A stretch of DNA of 64,000 nucleotides from Diphasiastrum complanatum (Eukaryota; Streptophyta; Lycopodiopsida; Lycopodiales; Lycopodiaceae), in contig CM055109.1 of NCBI GenBank assembly GCA_029204225.1, positions 30,095,422 through 30,159,421 of the forward strand, written 5' to 3'. Under the pieces are notes generated by a model that saw nothing but the letters and a program-made list of their open reading frames with translations, had not been told where the DNA came from and searched no databases. Positions 43,697 to 55,107 of this stretch are shown in pieces; within the stretch, counting starts at the first letter, position 1, and the number at the start of each line of letters is the position of its first letter. The translations under genes and the position numbers were made by a program.

Positions 43697-44349
43697 TGTG
43701 AGAAAATCAGCTCCAAAACATACTTGATGGATCTCTAAGATCTTGACCAGATTTGGATGCACATCTAGATTTAACTAAAAGATAGAAATCATCAATTTTA
43801 GCATGCTAGAATTGCATAAATCACTAAGATTTTATCCTAAGCATAAAAGTACCATAAGGTACTCTCCCTGTCCATACAACAGTAGCAACCTACTATCCTT
43901 CACACGTGTGGAAGCAAGATCAATCACAAAATTGACATTCTACACACTATAAATCAAGATATCTTGAGAAATATGAAAGAGATGGACATAGAAACACAAG
44001 AGATGAATTCTCCACAAAGGAAAAAATCTTTGATGATTATTTCTCCATGCAGGTATAGCTATTTATAGCTTCCAAAATGTCATTTGGCCACTTGCCCTAA
44101 ACTTTCCCTAAATGACAGCTTCTTGGTACTCATCAAATAACCTAAAAATTCTAGTTTAAATGCAATGTATCAAATTTAGCCAATTAGAATGGGTCCAAAT
44201 TTGACCTCATCCATTTATCTACTTGCCAAAAATAGTACAACACATATTTAGGCCTTTATTGACAAATATGAACCTATCTCTAAGTTAAGATTTCATGTTG
44301 GCCTCAAAATTGCCAATATAGATCAACTAAACTAGTTGAATTTTTCACA
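43697..44349 (-). repeat. 3' LTR of a deleted minus-strand copia
   Basis: On the minus strand it begins TGTGAAAAATTCAAC after the purine tract TGAAGAGGGTG, and ends ...TTCTCACA near 43697. It carries CACACGTGTG at 43901. Start and length match the copia clade of 48292. The left edge is inferred. Confidence 0.6.
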
Positions 44350-44905
44350 CACCCTCTTCAACTGGTTTTAGCATAGATTTAGATAGAACTCCAAGTGATG
44401 TTCTATGCTTCATAAAATATTCTTTTCTCAATGGTTTGGTGAAGATATCAGCCACACACTCCCTTGATGAGACATGTTGAAGCTCCACCTCCTTTGCCAC
44501 GACTTGTTCTCTCACAAAATAATAAGCCACTTCAATAACACAATAGCTAAGATCAGGTGCTGTGATGGTTAGATATATGAGTGAACCAACTAGCTTTCTA
44601 TAGAGAGTAATGTCCTTGAAGGATCTTTCAGTGAATGATCATACTCACTCATCTTGAAATTTTGAGAAAGTAGAAGATGTTAAAAGTTAGCATACCAACT
44701 GCTTGGTGTTTGCTTAATCCATACGAACTCTTTTGTAGAAAACTCACATGATTTGGCTTGCCATGTGAAATGTAGCCCTCGGGTTGCTCCATAAATACCT
44801 CCTCCTCAAGATCACCATTCAAGAATGCATTTGTGATATCCAATTTCCATAGATCCCATCTAAAAAGTGTTGGATTTATCTTCTCTAATCTCCTAAATCC
44901 TATGT
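44350..44905 (-). pseudogene. Copia RT and RNase H ends joined by deletion
   Basis: 44345-44530 encodes the RNase H tail (YYFVREQVVAKEVELQHVSS, then DIFTKPL). 44690-44890 encodes an RT piece (WDLWKLDITNAFLNGDLEEE, then MEQPEGY). The RT active site and most of RNase H, about 1 kb in an intact element, are missing between them. Confidence 0.8.
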
Positions 44906-45829
44906 TAATTTGCCTCCATTCATGCTGCTGCATTTTTACTCGAATTGTCGCACAGTCTTCATATTTGAACTGTTTATCGCTACAGTCTGCATTTTTACTC
45001 AAAAATTTTCACAAGCGAAAAAAAATGCAAAAAATGCGACACTGCATTTTTAGACGCAATTTATCATAAGCAAAAAATGCGACACTGCCGACGGTGCCCT
45101 TATAGGAAGGCAAAGGTAGCTTACAAATGATTTTTCAAGGCATTGGACGGAGTGGCACAATTTTTGCATTTTTACTAGCATGAATTTTAGCAAAGCCCGA
45201 CATCACGGCCTCCTCACACTCGTTCTATGCACTGTGAAATCAGATTTGACAACAACAACAGCCACCCACAATCTTCACAAACAACACAACTACTTTTGTA
45301 CCTTCTTCATCTGCACACCTGTAAAATTTATGTATATAGTGAATACCATCTCAATATTCATATACATAAGATAGAATGAAGCATGATTTGTAGTTCATAG
45401 ATAGACATTGTAGATGCCTTTGCGCATTGATTCTTTCTTTCAGATAGATTGTCAGTAATAGGTTCATAACCTTTACAGATTGTGAGTAGCTTTGTGAAGC
45501 ACGCGGTTATGCCCGCTATTGTTTTGTGCTCACCTGCATTATTGACTTGTATATTTCGTTATACTTAATTTGATTACAGCTCTGTTTGGTTCTACGTTCA
45601 GATTTGTGTCAATACTACAATGCTTTTTTATGTTCTGTCTCGTTGTCTAGCTCTTCGCGACCAATTACTTGTCTAATAATTCACGACAAATTATTTGTCT
45701 GATGTTTCGATGGTTCATGTTTGGCTACGTAATCACTGTAGTACTAATGATTCTTGTCGTTCGAATACTTTTCAATCGAGTTCATTTCTTTTCAAGTTCG
45801 ACCTATCTTTCACACACCTCTTTCCAACA
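44906..45829. other. AT-rich repeats, then 5' LTR of a copia
   Basis: 44925-45085 has short repeated words (CTGCATTTTTACTC twice; GCAAAAAATGCGACACTG twice) of unknown origin. The following several hundred bases up to 45829 should be the LTR of the copia whose primer site starts at 45830 (TGGTAACAGAGC). The LTR start cannot be fixed because no second copy is present. Confidence 0.5.
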
Positions 45830-45841
45830 TGGTAACAGAGC
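45830..45841 (+). other. Primer binding site, one mismatch
   Basis: TGGTAACAGAGC directly follows ...TTCCAACA, and gag starts 200 bases downstream. Confidence 0.75.
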
Positions 45842-46527
45842 CTAAGATATCAGAACCTCTGATTCAATTAAGCGGTTTTTATTTTAGAGCTATTTCTATA
45901 GCCTGATAAGCTTCCACAGAAACAAGACTCTACTAGCCGATAGAATAATTGTCTTCTTGTTCTATAATTTAGCACCAGATTTTTATACTTAAGTCACTGA
46001 TAGTTACTCCTATCACTTAGACTAATCTTCCACATGGATTCCCAAGGGAAAGCCAATCCTATCATGGACAAGCTTGATGGAGCTAATTACCATTTATGGA
46101 AATTTAAGATGAGAACCGTGCTAATGGCTAAGGAGTTGTATGACCTTGTTACAGCTGCAGAGAGGATACTCGAAGCTGACGACACAACAATCTCTAGATG
46201 GAAGCTAAAGGATGGCAAAGCATTTGCACTGATCATCCTCAACATTTTGGATACTCAGATCGTCCATGTGTCCAAAGCCCAGACATCCAAAGAATTCTGA
46301 AACATCTTGAGCACATTATACAAGGTGTGAGATATAGCTTCCAAGCTACATCTCAGGAAGAAATTTTACTCCCTCAAGATGGCAAATGGTGATTTCCAAC
46401 AGAATCACATCAACCAGTTCAAGAACCTGCTGAAGCAAATGGCCACTGTCGGATCTGTCATAGACAATCAAGACGCAGTAATGCAACTGCTTACAAGCTT
46501 GCCAAGCTCATACGATAGCTGGGTAAT

Positions 46528-47015
46528 TGTAAAGATCACCAAATGAAGTTCTGACTAGATATTGTTGCAAAACAACCAAAAGGACACTTGTGCAGCAAAA
46601 CCACCCATCCAAACCTAGATCCCTCCTGAAGTTTCCTCTTGGACCTAGCCCCCAAGCCATAGTGAAGAACCTAAGAGAGAGGAGGAAAAGCAAGCTCAAA
46701 AAACTGAATTTCCAATAGGAGGATGGGCGAGTTTTCAATAGACATATTCTCCTCATGAGAGAGAGAATATTCTCCTAGGATTCCCATGCAACCTATATTG
46801 AGCTATTGACCTCTTATTCTTGTATTAAAGCAGTCATTCACAATGCATGTGCTCCTATGTCCAATTATAGGTCTGGGCCCTCATATGATTATTAATTACT
46901 TCACAAGCCAAGCCTGGAATGACGAGGCATAACCAATAACCATATACACCTGGAGTGACCGGCTATCCACGTCAAGAATTATTCCAATTCCCTTGTACAG
47001 GAAATGGACGTAACA
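46528..47015 (-). repeat. 3' LTR of chromovirus remnant
   Basis: Pairs with 54623-55107. The left TSD GTAAT is at 46523-46527. Confidence 0.9.
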
Positions 47016-48291
47016 TTCTTCCCCCCTTAAACCAGTTCTGTCCTCAAAACGAGTAACTAGGAAAAATCCAATTTGTATGCTTTTAATTCTTCCCATGAAT
47101 CATTATCCTCAATTTGACCAACCAACTTAAGCAAGCACACAAGGATAAAACAATTTCTCAATTGTTTGTCTCTGATCCTGAGTACTTATTCAGGGTCCAA
47201 AGGTACATTGAGCGATAAATCTTCCAAATGGCAAAATCTTCAATACATCAAACTGTCATCATCATATAAACTAAATTTGCATGATACACCGGATGAGCAG
47301 TCGACCAAACTTGAAGATTAAGTTTAGAAGCTAACAAATCTATCATTTAACTTTTACAATTACCCTCAATGTTCAAAAGTTAAAGATCCAAAACAATTAT
47401 AGTCCAAGACTATCCACAATTACTTGTAGACATGTCATAAATGCCTCTGCTGAATTCCAACTGAATTCAGTGGTTATCCTTGACATTAGTTAGACTCTGT
47501 CATCCAATATATGTATATGAGCTCACTGGGATATAGTCAATAACTTAGGATATTTCTCCTTCAAGAAATATTCTATATCAAAAATCTTCTATATCGTATG
47601 CACAGTTCTCATAAATGAATCTAAATGACTCACTAATCATGTGACTTATAAGCAATATAGATCAAAATAAACAGTTTCCAGTGAATTCTCTTCACACTGC
47701 TTACTTATCCAATTAACTTCTAATCAGCAGTAATCCAATTACTCAAGTCAATTGTAAATGATTCAGAAATCTTAAATGTCTAGGTGCAGATCTCAATTAT
47801 ACATGTATAACACCACATTTAGATCTTCTTTCAAACCATAAATAAGTTAATGAATTATCCTTTCCACAGAAAGAAACATTAACCTGCAAGTAACTGTTTC
47901 ACACATTACTTGTTCATATGTCTATGCACTCTGACTAGTTTAAGTATACAATATATATATAATCGAAAACGTCCATGGTTTCTTCAAATTTTACGTAAAC
48001 TGGGATTTTCAAATTCCATTCAATATGGACCTAAACTATGAAAATCGACCAAACATCGACTTGACAGTTTCACAGTTACCATCACATATTAGAAGGATTC
48101 TGAAACATCCTGCATGCATCCTACATGACATGCAGTGATTTCAATAAAAATCAATTTTTACGTAATTTGCCAAGATGCACTACCCTGAGTTACAAGTATG
48201 CATGCATTAGAACATTTCAAAAATTTTGCAAATTTTAGTTCAAAAATTGCCAAACTTCCGACAGCCATAACTTTCTCTACATGACACCAAA
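47016..48291 (-). pseudogene. Decayed 3' internal region of chromovirus
   Basis: 47100-47400 aligns by wording with the chromodomain end at 20460-20760 (CAATTTCTCAATTGTTTGTCTCTGATCCTGAGTAC type matches), with many stops. 47400-48290 is noncoding and part of the same element. It ends at the TSD CCAAA (48287-48291) of the nested copia. Confidence 0.65.
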
Positions 48292-48938
48292 TGTGAAAAT
48301 TGTCAACATTTCCTTGTCTAGTTTTAGGCCAAAATTGCTAAAAATGGCACATAGTTTAGGATCTGACTTTTCACACGTGTGAAACAGGTCTAGATATTTT
48401 TAGTAAGTGTATTTTTTCAGTATGAAGAAGTGTCAAACTTCAAGACCTTCGAAATGAGTCCATTTTCATGTATTTTGGACATATATGCCAATTTTACCTA
48501 TATAGGGCATATTTTAGGTAAGGAGGGTCTAGAGAGAGGAGAGAGAGTCATCTCTCTCAGCTATATATAGCAGGTAGGCCGTGGAGAAACAGGTTGGAGC
48601 AGATCCATTGTATTCATTTGCTTAATGAGAGATTTTTCTATTGGGTTCTCCTTCCATTGTTGGCATTGTGTAGTGATTGAGTTCAAGCTTTGTGTGTATG
48701 ATCTTAGGTGCTCTCCAAAAGTGGTAGGCTGATGTATTATGGACTGCATAATGCTATTTTGGGCCGCACTTGATGTTTATGGAAGTTTCCATTTGTGATA
48801 AATGCTTTTTGATCAAGTTCTTTGCATTCTAGGTAGCATAGAATGTGTTGCCAATTCCTAGCTTATGTAGTTTGGAGTGCAAGCATTCAAGCCAATGATC
48901 TTGGAGTTTAGATCCACTTAGGATCTGTATTTTTTACA
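48292..48938 (+). repeat. 5' LTR of Gag-only copia (647 bp)
   Basis: Starts TGTGAAAATTGTCAAC and ends TTTTTTACA. It contains CACACGTGTG at 48372 and a TATA-like CTATATATAG at 48561-48570. Confidence 0.95.
48561..48570 (+). promoter_or_regulatory. Likely TATA box of the LTR
   Basis: CTATATATAG within the 5' LTR, about 370 bases before its end; the 3' LTR has the same at 53470-53479. Position and form suit the Pol II start of the element. Confidence 0.55.
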
Positions 48939-48950
48939 TGGTATCAGAGC
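48939..48950 (+). other. Primer binding site (initiator Met tRNA)
   Basis: TGGTATCAGAGC with no spacer after the LTR, identical to that of the intact copia. A 1.1-kb noncoding leader follows. Confidence 0.95.
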
Positions 48951-50112
48951 TGGTTGGCTTCTATTTACAGTAAGTATTCCATTTTTGGTGATATTTGGAT
49001 GTTTGATCAAGTTCTAGCATGATTTTGCATTGCTTTGTTGATCAAATCTTACTAACCTTTGTTTTGTGAGTTGAACTTGTGGATCAAAAGCATATTTCAG
49101 GTCTATTGAAGATCAGAGGCTGAAAAGAAACTATTTTGGATCAGATCATAACACCTAATCATTTGTGATTGTGAGGCTTGTGCATATTCAATACTAACAA
49201 TGTTCTTTTCAATCCTATTGTTGACAATCTCCATTCTTGGATGAACACTCTCCTTAAGTGGATGAAACTTCTCCTTAAGTGGATGACAAATGCTCTTTTG
49301 AGTGAGTTGTAATTCTCCTAAAGGCTGAGCAAAGCTCCCATTTGGATGAAAGATCCCCTTTTTTGGGTGAACATATTGTAAGCTCCATTGTGAAGAGCAT
49401 ATTGTAAAGATTGTCATCAATTTTGGCATAAATTTTGGTGTACTTTGTTGAGCATGTAAGTAACTCTCCTTATGTAATTTGATTGGAGCATTTGCTGGAA
49501 GGTGTTAACCATTATGCAAGTGTGTTTTCAGGTTCTTAACAGGTTGAGGAACATTCTCATGTGAAGTGATCTTAGATCTACATCTAAACACCAAGATTTG
49601 ACAAGATAGTGAAGCTAGTCTTGTGATTCACTAAGTGTGCTCATTCATTCACCTCTAAATCTTGTATTTATCACTTGCTGGAGTTTATAAACTTTTAGAA
49701 GTGTGGTTTACATGTGGTTTTACAGGTTGAATCAATATCTTAGTGTGTTGATCATATGTTGATCAAGTTTGTTCATTACTAGGTAATCTTGGCATCCTAG
49801 TTTTGGGTATTTTCTAAGAATGCAAGTAACTCTTCACACCATAACTTGATTTGGTCACTTGCTGGAAAGTTTGAGAGCTTAAGCAAGAGTGTGTTCAGGT
49901 TGGTTTGAGTTTGTAATCCATTCTTAGTGTGTGCAAAGTGTTGCATGTGTTTTCAATCTTCCTTTCTATGCTTGAAAGCCAAATAGTTTCAAGATAGAGG
50001 TCATTTAGGGTTCTAAATCTTTTAAGATCTTCTCCTTCTTCATTTATTGAGAGAAAGGAGAGTGCTAGGTGCATTAGAACAGAGCCTAAGGACACAAGAA
50101 GATTTTAGCATC

Positions 50113-53100
50113 ATGACATCCAATGGTGGAATCATGTTGGAAGCTAAAGAGAGGTTAAACTCTACAAACTATTCAACTTGGAAAGTGAGGATGGAGTCTT
50201 TACTAGAGTTGAATGAGCTAATGGATATAGTTGTGGGAATTGAAGAAAGACCTCTAATTCTTCAAGAGCAACTAAATTTTGATAGAAGGGCTAAAAGAGC
50301 CTTACATATCATAAAGATGAATGTTACCAATGAACTTCTTAAAGAAGTTGGTAAATGTACTTCTTCAAGTGAAGCATGGAATGCTTTGAAGAAGATCTAT
50401 GAGTCCAAATCCACATCTAGGGTTCTCACCCTAAGAAGGCAAATCTTCCAAAGTTGTCAAAGAGAGGGAGAGAGTGCACATTCATTTGTCTTGAAGGTTA
50501 AATCCTTGAATGATGATCTAGCATGCATAGATGAAAGCATAAAGGATGGGGAACTAGTTCAAGTCATGTTGAATGGTTTGCTTGATGAACATTCTAACCT
50601 TGTACAATGCTTTGCTATACAAAAGTCCTTGCCAAGTGTCAATGACTTGCAAGAGATCTTGGTGGCTGAAGAGCATAGGTTGCAAGCCAAAGGTGGTGGT
50701 GCATCAACACAAGGTGGAGATGAAGAAGCTCTTTTCACAAAGGGCAAGTTCAAAGGCAAGTGGTCCAAGCAAGGTAGTTTGGAGCATGGAAAGCATTCTT
50801 CTTCTTTGCAAAGTAGGAAGCAAGATAAGTCCAAGTTCAAATGTTTTTATTGTGGAGTGAAAGGACATTTTGCAAATGAATGCCATAAGAAACAAAATGC
50901 TAGATCTAGGTTGAGATCTAATGTACTTCTTGGAGATGATAATTGTTGTGCTAACTTGGCAAGCTTTGGTGAATCTATGGTCAATTTTTTGGATCCATTG
51001 GATCTTGAAGATGGACTAGTGCTACCTACTAGTCAAATGGAGTCATGTGGTGCTAAATTAGTATCATGTTTGAACTCTTCTACTCATAGATTTTCAAGTC
51101 TTGGTGGTTCTTCAATGGTGCTAGATGGCAAGTGCAAAAATGGAAAAGGTAAGGAAGGAGCTAACTTCATCAATGGAGTTGATGAAGATTCTTCTTTGGA
51201 AGTGATTGTTGCTAATGACTTTTTTGTTCATATGGAAAAAGATGGAGATGCTAAGTGTCATTCTTTGCAAGAAGATGGTTGTTCTTCTAATTCTTTTCAT
51301 ATTGATGTATGTAATCATGTGGGAAAAGATGATGGTGCTTTGAGCATGCTTGAAGGAAATGGTTCTTTTACATCTTTTTGTGATAAAGTCATTTGTGCAA
51401 CAAGTGGTGTCACATTTCTTCATAAAAAGAGTAGATCAAAGGTTTCTATCATGAGACTTGGTGAGGGAGATCACAAGTCAAAAGGAAGAGAAGTATGTGA
51501 AGTGTTCAAAGTAGGATGTACTTTGAATGATGTTTTTATGAACGATAGTGAGGAAGAATCATTATCATATGACTCATTACCTAAATCATTGAGTAGAAGT
51601 TCATGTTTGAAAAGAGAGAGTACTTCAATCACTCTTATGTTGAAGGTACTAAGGATTCTTTTCTTGGCTTCTAATATTCAAGAGTCTTCTACTTCTTATG
51701 GTGCAACTATCAAGAGGGAGGTTTCTAACTTTTGTGGTGCTAGCATTAAGAGGGAGTCTTGTGAAGGAAAGGGCAATGGAAGAGTGGTTCTTGGGAAGAT
51801 CCAAAGCATGGATCTAACATCTCTTCATCAACTCAAAGCATTCTATGATTGTGGTGGATTGTTCATTCATGGTCAAGATGGCAAAAGGTTGGTTGAAGAA
51901 GACTACATGGAGCAACTCAAGTGGCAACTTCTTCAAGGCAAGGGAGATATCATTGGTGAGCTTATTGAGGTTTGTTATGAACTCAAGAGGGCTGTTTTGA
52001 TTAGGTTTGATACTCATCTTCACCTACTCTACTTCATGTTAAATGGAAATGTTGGAATCTATCTTTTGGTTTATGATGGTGGCATTGTTTTCACTAACTA
52101 TAGTGAAGGGTCAAATTTGAGCATTGATGAGATCTTGTGGGATCTTAATCATGTGTTTGAGAGGGAGTATCTTCAGAGTTTCAGATCTGAAGATGTTCAC
52201 ATATGCAAGATCTTTGATGTCTTATTGGAAGATCAAGAGGTTGATCTTGGATTGCTTCATCAACACCAAGAGACAAGTGGCAATTCGAAGCTAGTGAAAA
52301 GCATCAAAGAAGAGACAAATGGTCAAGGCATTTTGGATCTGTTTTTACAGGTTCTTGAAGGTTCAAGTAAGGTCTTTGGAGCTGCAAGGAAGTGTCTTCT
52401 TACTCTACCTCACTTGCCTAATCTCATGTATGAACATTGTTATGTCAATGTGTTGAAATTGTCAAATTTCAATAAAACTAGTTCCATAGTTTTGCATCCT
52501 TTGGATCTTGGAGATGGAATAGTTATCATTGCTGGTTTGTATGATCAAGTACATGAATTCATTCAGATCTTGAAAGGTATTGAAGTGGTCAATATGTTTT
52601 CTTTTGAACAAAGTTCAAGATCTAGTATTCTAGTGTTGGCAAATTGGCAACTTGTTGACATTGTAGGATCAAGCGTTGTGTGCAAATCTTGTGGAGGTAC
52701 TTCAAGTATTTCAAGTTCAGGTTTTGGTCATTCAAATGGAGTAGGGAACACATCTTTTTGGCATTCATTCACTCAAAGGCTTTCATGGATTGAAGATCTA
52801 CAAAGGCAAGGTGGTGATGGAAGTTCATTCATGGAGATACATGTTGCATTCACTATATGTATAGTGAAATGTGGAGGAGGCATGCAAACACTTGTTGATC
52901 ACTTTCATTTACAACTTGTTTACTGCTATTTTACAGAGAAACCAGAGATGGATACATGGAGGAATTCATTAATTGAGATTCTATGTTCTTTTACATGTAC
53001 CATTTTTATGATTCTATGTAAAATTGATGTAAGAAATAGTGAAGCATCCTATATGGACACTATTATCTATATCAATTATGTTGTGTCCTATTTTGTACAT

Positions 53101-53187
53101 ATTAGGATCCTTGAGAAGAGATCTATTCTGATGATGGAGATCATTCTTAAGTTGGAACAAAGTAGTGTTGTAAAACTAGCAAGTTAA
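50113..53187 (+). CDS. Gag-CCHC protein with large unrecognised C-terminal region, 1024 aa
   Basis: Residues 1 to about 225 are a copia UBN2-type Gag (NSTNYSTWKVRMESLL; ALKKIYESKSTSRVL) closely like that of the intact copia. A CCHC knuckle follows at C244, C247, H252, C257 (CFYCGVKGHFANEC). The remaining ~750 residues show no DSG protease, HHCC or DDE integrase, YVDD RT or RNase H motif. Visible features are Ser/Cys/Gly-rich stretches, a short internal repeat (GATIKREV ... GASIKRES), many 'EVD/EED' acidic patches and a hydrophobic patch near the end (CSFTCTIFMILCKIDV). The ORF ends 13 bases before the 3' LTR, just where pol ends in the intact copia. The frame opens at an ATG at 50047, but 50113 (MTSNGG) is preferred because sibling Gags start there. 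Gag should form the particle and package RNA. The C-terminal function is unknown. Confidence 0.9.
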   Translation: MTSNGGIMLEAKERLNSTNYSTWKVRMESLLELNELMDIVVGIEERPLILQEQLNFDRRAKRALHIIKMNVTNELLKEVGKCTSSSEAWNALKKIYESKSTSRVLTLRRQIFQSCQREGESAHSFVLKVKSLNDDLACIDESIKDGELVQVMLNGLLDEHSNLVQCFAIQKSLPSVNDLQEILVAEEHRLQAKGGGASTQGGDEEALFTKGKFKGKWSKQGSLEHGKHSSSLQSRKQDKSKFKCFYCGVKGHFANECHKKQNARSRLRSNVLLGDDNCCANLASFGESMVNFLDPLDLEDGLVLPTSQMESCGAKLVSCLNSSTHRFSSLGGSSMVLDGKCKNGKGKEGANFINGVDEDSSLEVIVANDFFVHMEKDGDAKCHSLQEDGCSSNSFHIDVCNHVGKDDGALSMLEGNGSFTSFCDKVICATSGVTFLHKKSRSKVSIMRLGEGDHKSKGREVCEVFKVGCTLNDVFMNDSEEESLSYDSLPKSLSRSSCLKRESTSITLMLKVLRILFLASNIQESSTSYGATIKREVSNFCGASIKRESCEGKGNGRVVLGKIQSMDLTSLHQLKAFYDCGGLFIHGQDGKRLVEEDYMEQLKWQLLQGKGDIIGELIEVCYELKRAVLIRFDTHLHLLYFMLNGNVGIYLLVYDGGIVFTNYSEGSNLSIDEILWDLNHVFEREYLQSFRSEDVHICKIFDVLLEDQEVDLGLLHQHQETSGNSKLVKSIKEETNGQGILDLFLQVLEGSSKVFGAARKCLLTLPHLPNLMYEHCYVNVLKLSNFNKTSSIVLHPLDLGDGIVIIAGLYDQVHEFIQILKGIEVVNMFSFEQSSRSSILVLANWQLVDIVGSSVVCKSCGGTSSISSSGFGHSNGVGNTSFWHSFTQRLSWIEDLQRQGGDGSSFMEIHVAFTICIVKCGGGMQTLVDHFHLQLVYCYFTEKPEMDTWRNSLIEILCSFTCTIFMILCKIDVRNSEASYMDTIIYINYVVSYFVHIRILEKRSILMMEIILKLEQSSVVKLAS

Positions 53188-53190
53188 GTT

Positions 53191-53200
53191 GAAGAGGGAG
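53191..53200 (+). other. Polypurine tract
   Basis: GAAGAGGGAG directly before the 3' LTR. Confidence 0.85.
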
Positions 53201-53847
53201 TGTGAAAATTGTCAACATTTCCTTGTCTAGTTTTAGGCCAAAATTGCTAAAAATGGCACATAGTTTAGGATCTGACTTTTCACACGTGTGAAACAGGTCT
53301 ATATATTTTTAGTAAGTGTATTTTTTTAGTATGAAGAAGTGTCAAACTTCAAGACCTTCGAAATGAGTCCATTTTCATGTATTTTGGACATATATGCCAA
53401 TTTTACCTATATAGGGCATATTTTAGGTAAGGAGGGTCTAGAGAGAGGAGAGAGAGTCATCTCTCTCAGCTATATATAGCAGGTAGGCCGTGGAGAAACA
53501 GGTTGGAGCAGATCCATTGTATTCATTTGCTTAATGAGAGATTTTTCTATTGGGTTCTCCTTCCATTGTTGGCATTGTGTAGTGATTGAGTTCAAGCTTT
53601 GTGTGTATGATCTTAGGTGCTCTCCAAAAGTGGTAGGCTGATGTATTATGGACTGCATAATGCTATTTTGGGCCGCACTTGATGTTTATGGAAGTTTCCA
53701 TTTGTGATAAATGCTTTTTGATCAAGTTCTTTGCATTCTAGGTAGCATAGAATGTGTTGCCAATTCCTAGCTTATGTAGTTTGGAGTGCAAGCATTCAAG
53801 CCAATGATCTTGGAGTTTAGATCCACTTAGGATCTGTATTTTTCACA
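53201..53847 (+). repeat. 3' LTR of Gag-only copia (647 bp)
   Basis: Same length as the 5' LTR. Three substitutions by eye, near 53306, near 53328 and at the end (TTTTTCACA versus TTTTTTACA). Followed by CCAAA at 53848-53852. Confidence 0.95.
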
Positions 53848-54622
53848 CCAAATTGGTCGCTGCAAAGCACAGTTTAGAGGGAGAGTGGGTCTACAAGGCA
53901 CTTGCCACGTCACCCTGCACCCCTAGCTTCACACGTGTGATCTGTAAATGCACAAAAAAAAAGTAGGAGGGCGCACTTTTGTGGAGAGAAATCATCAAAA
54001 ATCACATCCCAGCCCAATAAGCCTTGGATCAGAGGTTACAAGCACTCTACTAAGGTTCATTAGAGAGGCATAAAAGCTTTTTTGACCAATTTTGACCAAA
54101 ATTTGTGGACAAATTCATGCAATCAGATCCAAATACCTGTAAATCCATTGCATGCAAGCACCAAAAGCTTTGATTCTAGTCAAACATAGTTTCTATAGCC
54201 CACTTATGGTCTAAAAACCCCAATTTTTGGTCCAAAATCACTATCTAATCCACCTTTTGACTATTCCAACATCATGCAATCATTAGATCCAATCAATAAT
54301 GACTGTAAAATAGCAAGTACAATCTGGATAACGTACTACATCAGTACCTATGATCAATTTCAAACAAAAAACTTTAATTCTAGGTGAAAAATCTGCTAAA
54401 ATCATAAAAAATCCAAAGATTTCCACCAAAAACTATGGAGAAACCCCATAATTATGATCTTTAGGCTGAAAGTACACCAAAATCAGAGAAGTCACCTACT
54501 TGGATATCAATTCTACCACCTGGAAGTAACATGCAAGGACAAATCCACAAAAACTGAAAAAATACAAGAAGTAGCTCCACCTTCTAATTAATGCAAATCC
54601 ATAGCTCTGATACCACTGTCAC
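53848..54622 (-). other. 5' leader of chromovirus remnant
   Basis: Noncoding continuation of the element interrupted at 48291. It matches 21855-22090. It includes CACACGTGTG at 53930 and ends with the minus-strand primer site at 54604-54615. Confidence 0.75.
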
Positions 54623-55107
54623 TGTAAAGATCACCAAATGAAGATCTGACTAGATCCTATTGCAAAACAACCAAAAGGACACCTGTGGAGCAAAACCACC
54701 CATCCAAACCTAGATCCCTCCTGGAGTTTCCTCTTGGACCTAGCCCCCAAGCCATAGTGAAGAACCTAAGAGAGAGGAGGAGAAGCAGGCTCAAGAAACT
54801 GAATTTCCAATAGGAGGATGGGCAAGTTTCTAATAGACATATTTATCTCATGAGAGAGAATATTCCCCTAGGATCTCCATGCAACTATATTGAGCTATTG
54901 ACCTCCTATTATTGTATTTAAGCAGTCATTCACTATGCATGTGCTCCTATGTCCAATTATAGGTCTGGGCCCTCATATGATTATTAATTATTTTACAAGC
55001 CAAGCCCAAAATGATGAGGCATAACCAATAACCATATACACCTGGAGTGACCGGCTATCCACGTCAAGAATTATTTTGATTCCCTTGTACAGGACATGGA
55101 CGTAACA
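54623..55107 (-). repeat. 5' LTR of chromovirus remnant
   Basis: Pairs with 46528-47015. The right TSD GTAAT is at 55108-55112. Confidence 0.9.

Larger units (their letters stand above)
48292..53847 (+). mobile_element. Young non-autonomous copia-like element with Gag-plus-unknown ORF
   Basis: A 5556-bp element with two 647-bp LTRs that differ at only three positions by eye. Its TSD is CCAAA (48287-48291 and 53848-53852), its primer site is TGGTATCAGAGC at 48939-48950 and its purine tract is GAAGAGGGAG at 53191-53200. It is structurally complete, but its one long ORF (50113-53187) has copia Gag and no recognisable pol. It resembles the class of Gag-only LTR elements (TR-GAG) known in plants, but here Gag is fused to a long unknown region. 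It must depend on enzymes from a relative. Confidence 0.92.
46528..55107 (-). mobile_element. Minus-strand chromovirus (gypsy) remnant with LTRs
   Basis: Two LTRs of about 485 bp (46528-47015 and 54623-55107; TG...CA) are flanked by the TSD GTAAT. The primer site on the minus strand (TGGTATCAGAGC) is at 54604-54615. The purine tract (pyrimidines at 47016-47030) lies next to the left LTR. By eye the LTRs differ at about 30 positions. Most of the coding region is gone; 47031-47400 keeps decayed chromodomain sequence parallel to 20400-20750. The 53848-54080 leader matches the family leader in intron 5. The copia at 48292-53847 is inserted in it. Confidence 0.85.

Noticed and set aside
48561-48749. 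62-codon antisense ORF in LTRs of the Gag-only copia (also 53470-53658)
   Set aside because: Duplicated by the LTR, overlaps the TATA region, no protein features.
50890-53187. Calling the post-Gag region an envelope gene
   Set aside because: No signal peptide, clear membrane anchor or furin-type site; it is fused to Gag and not placed after pol.
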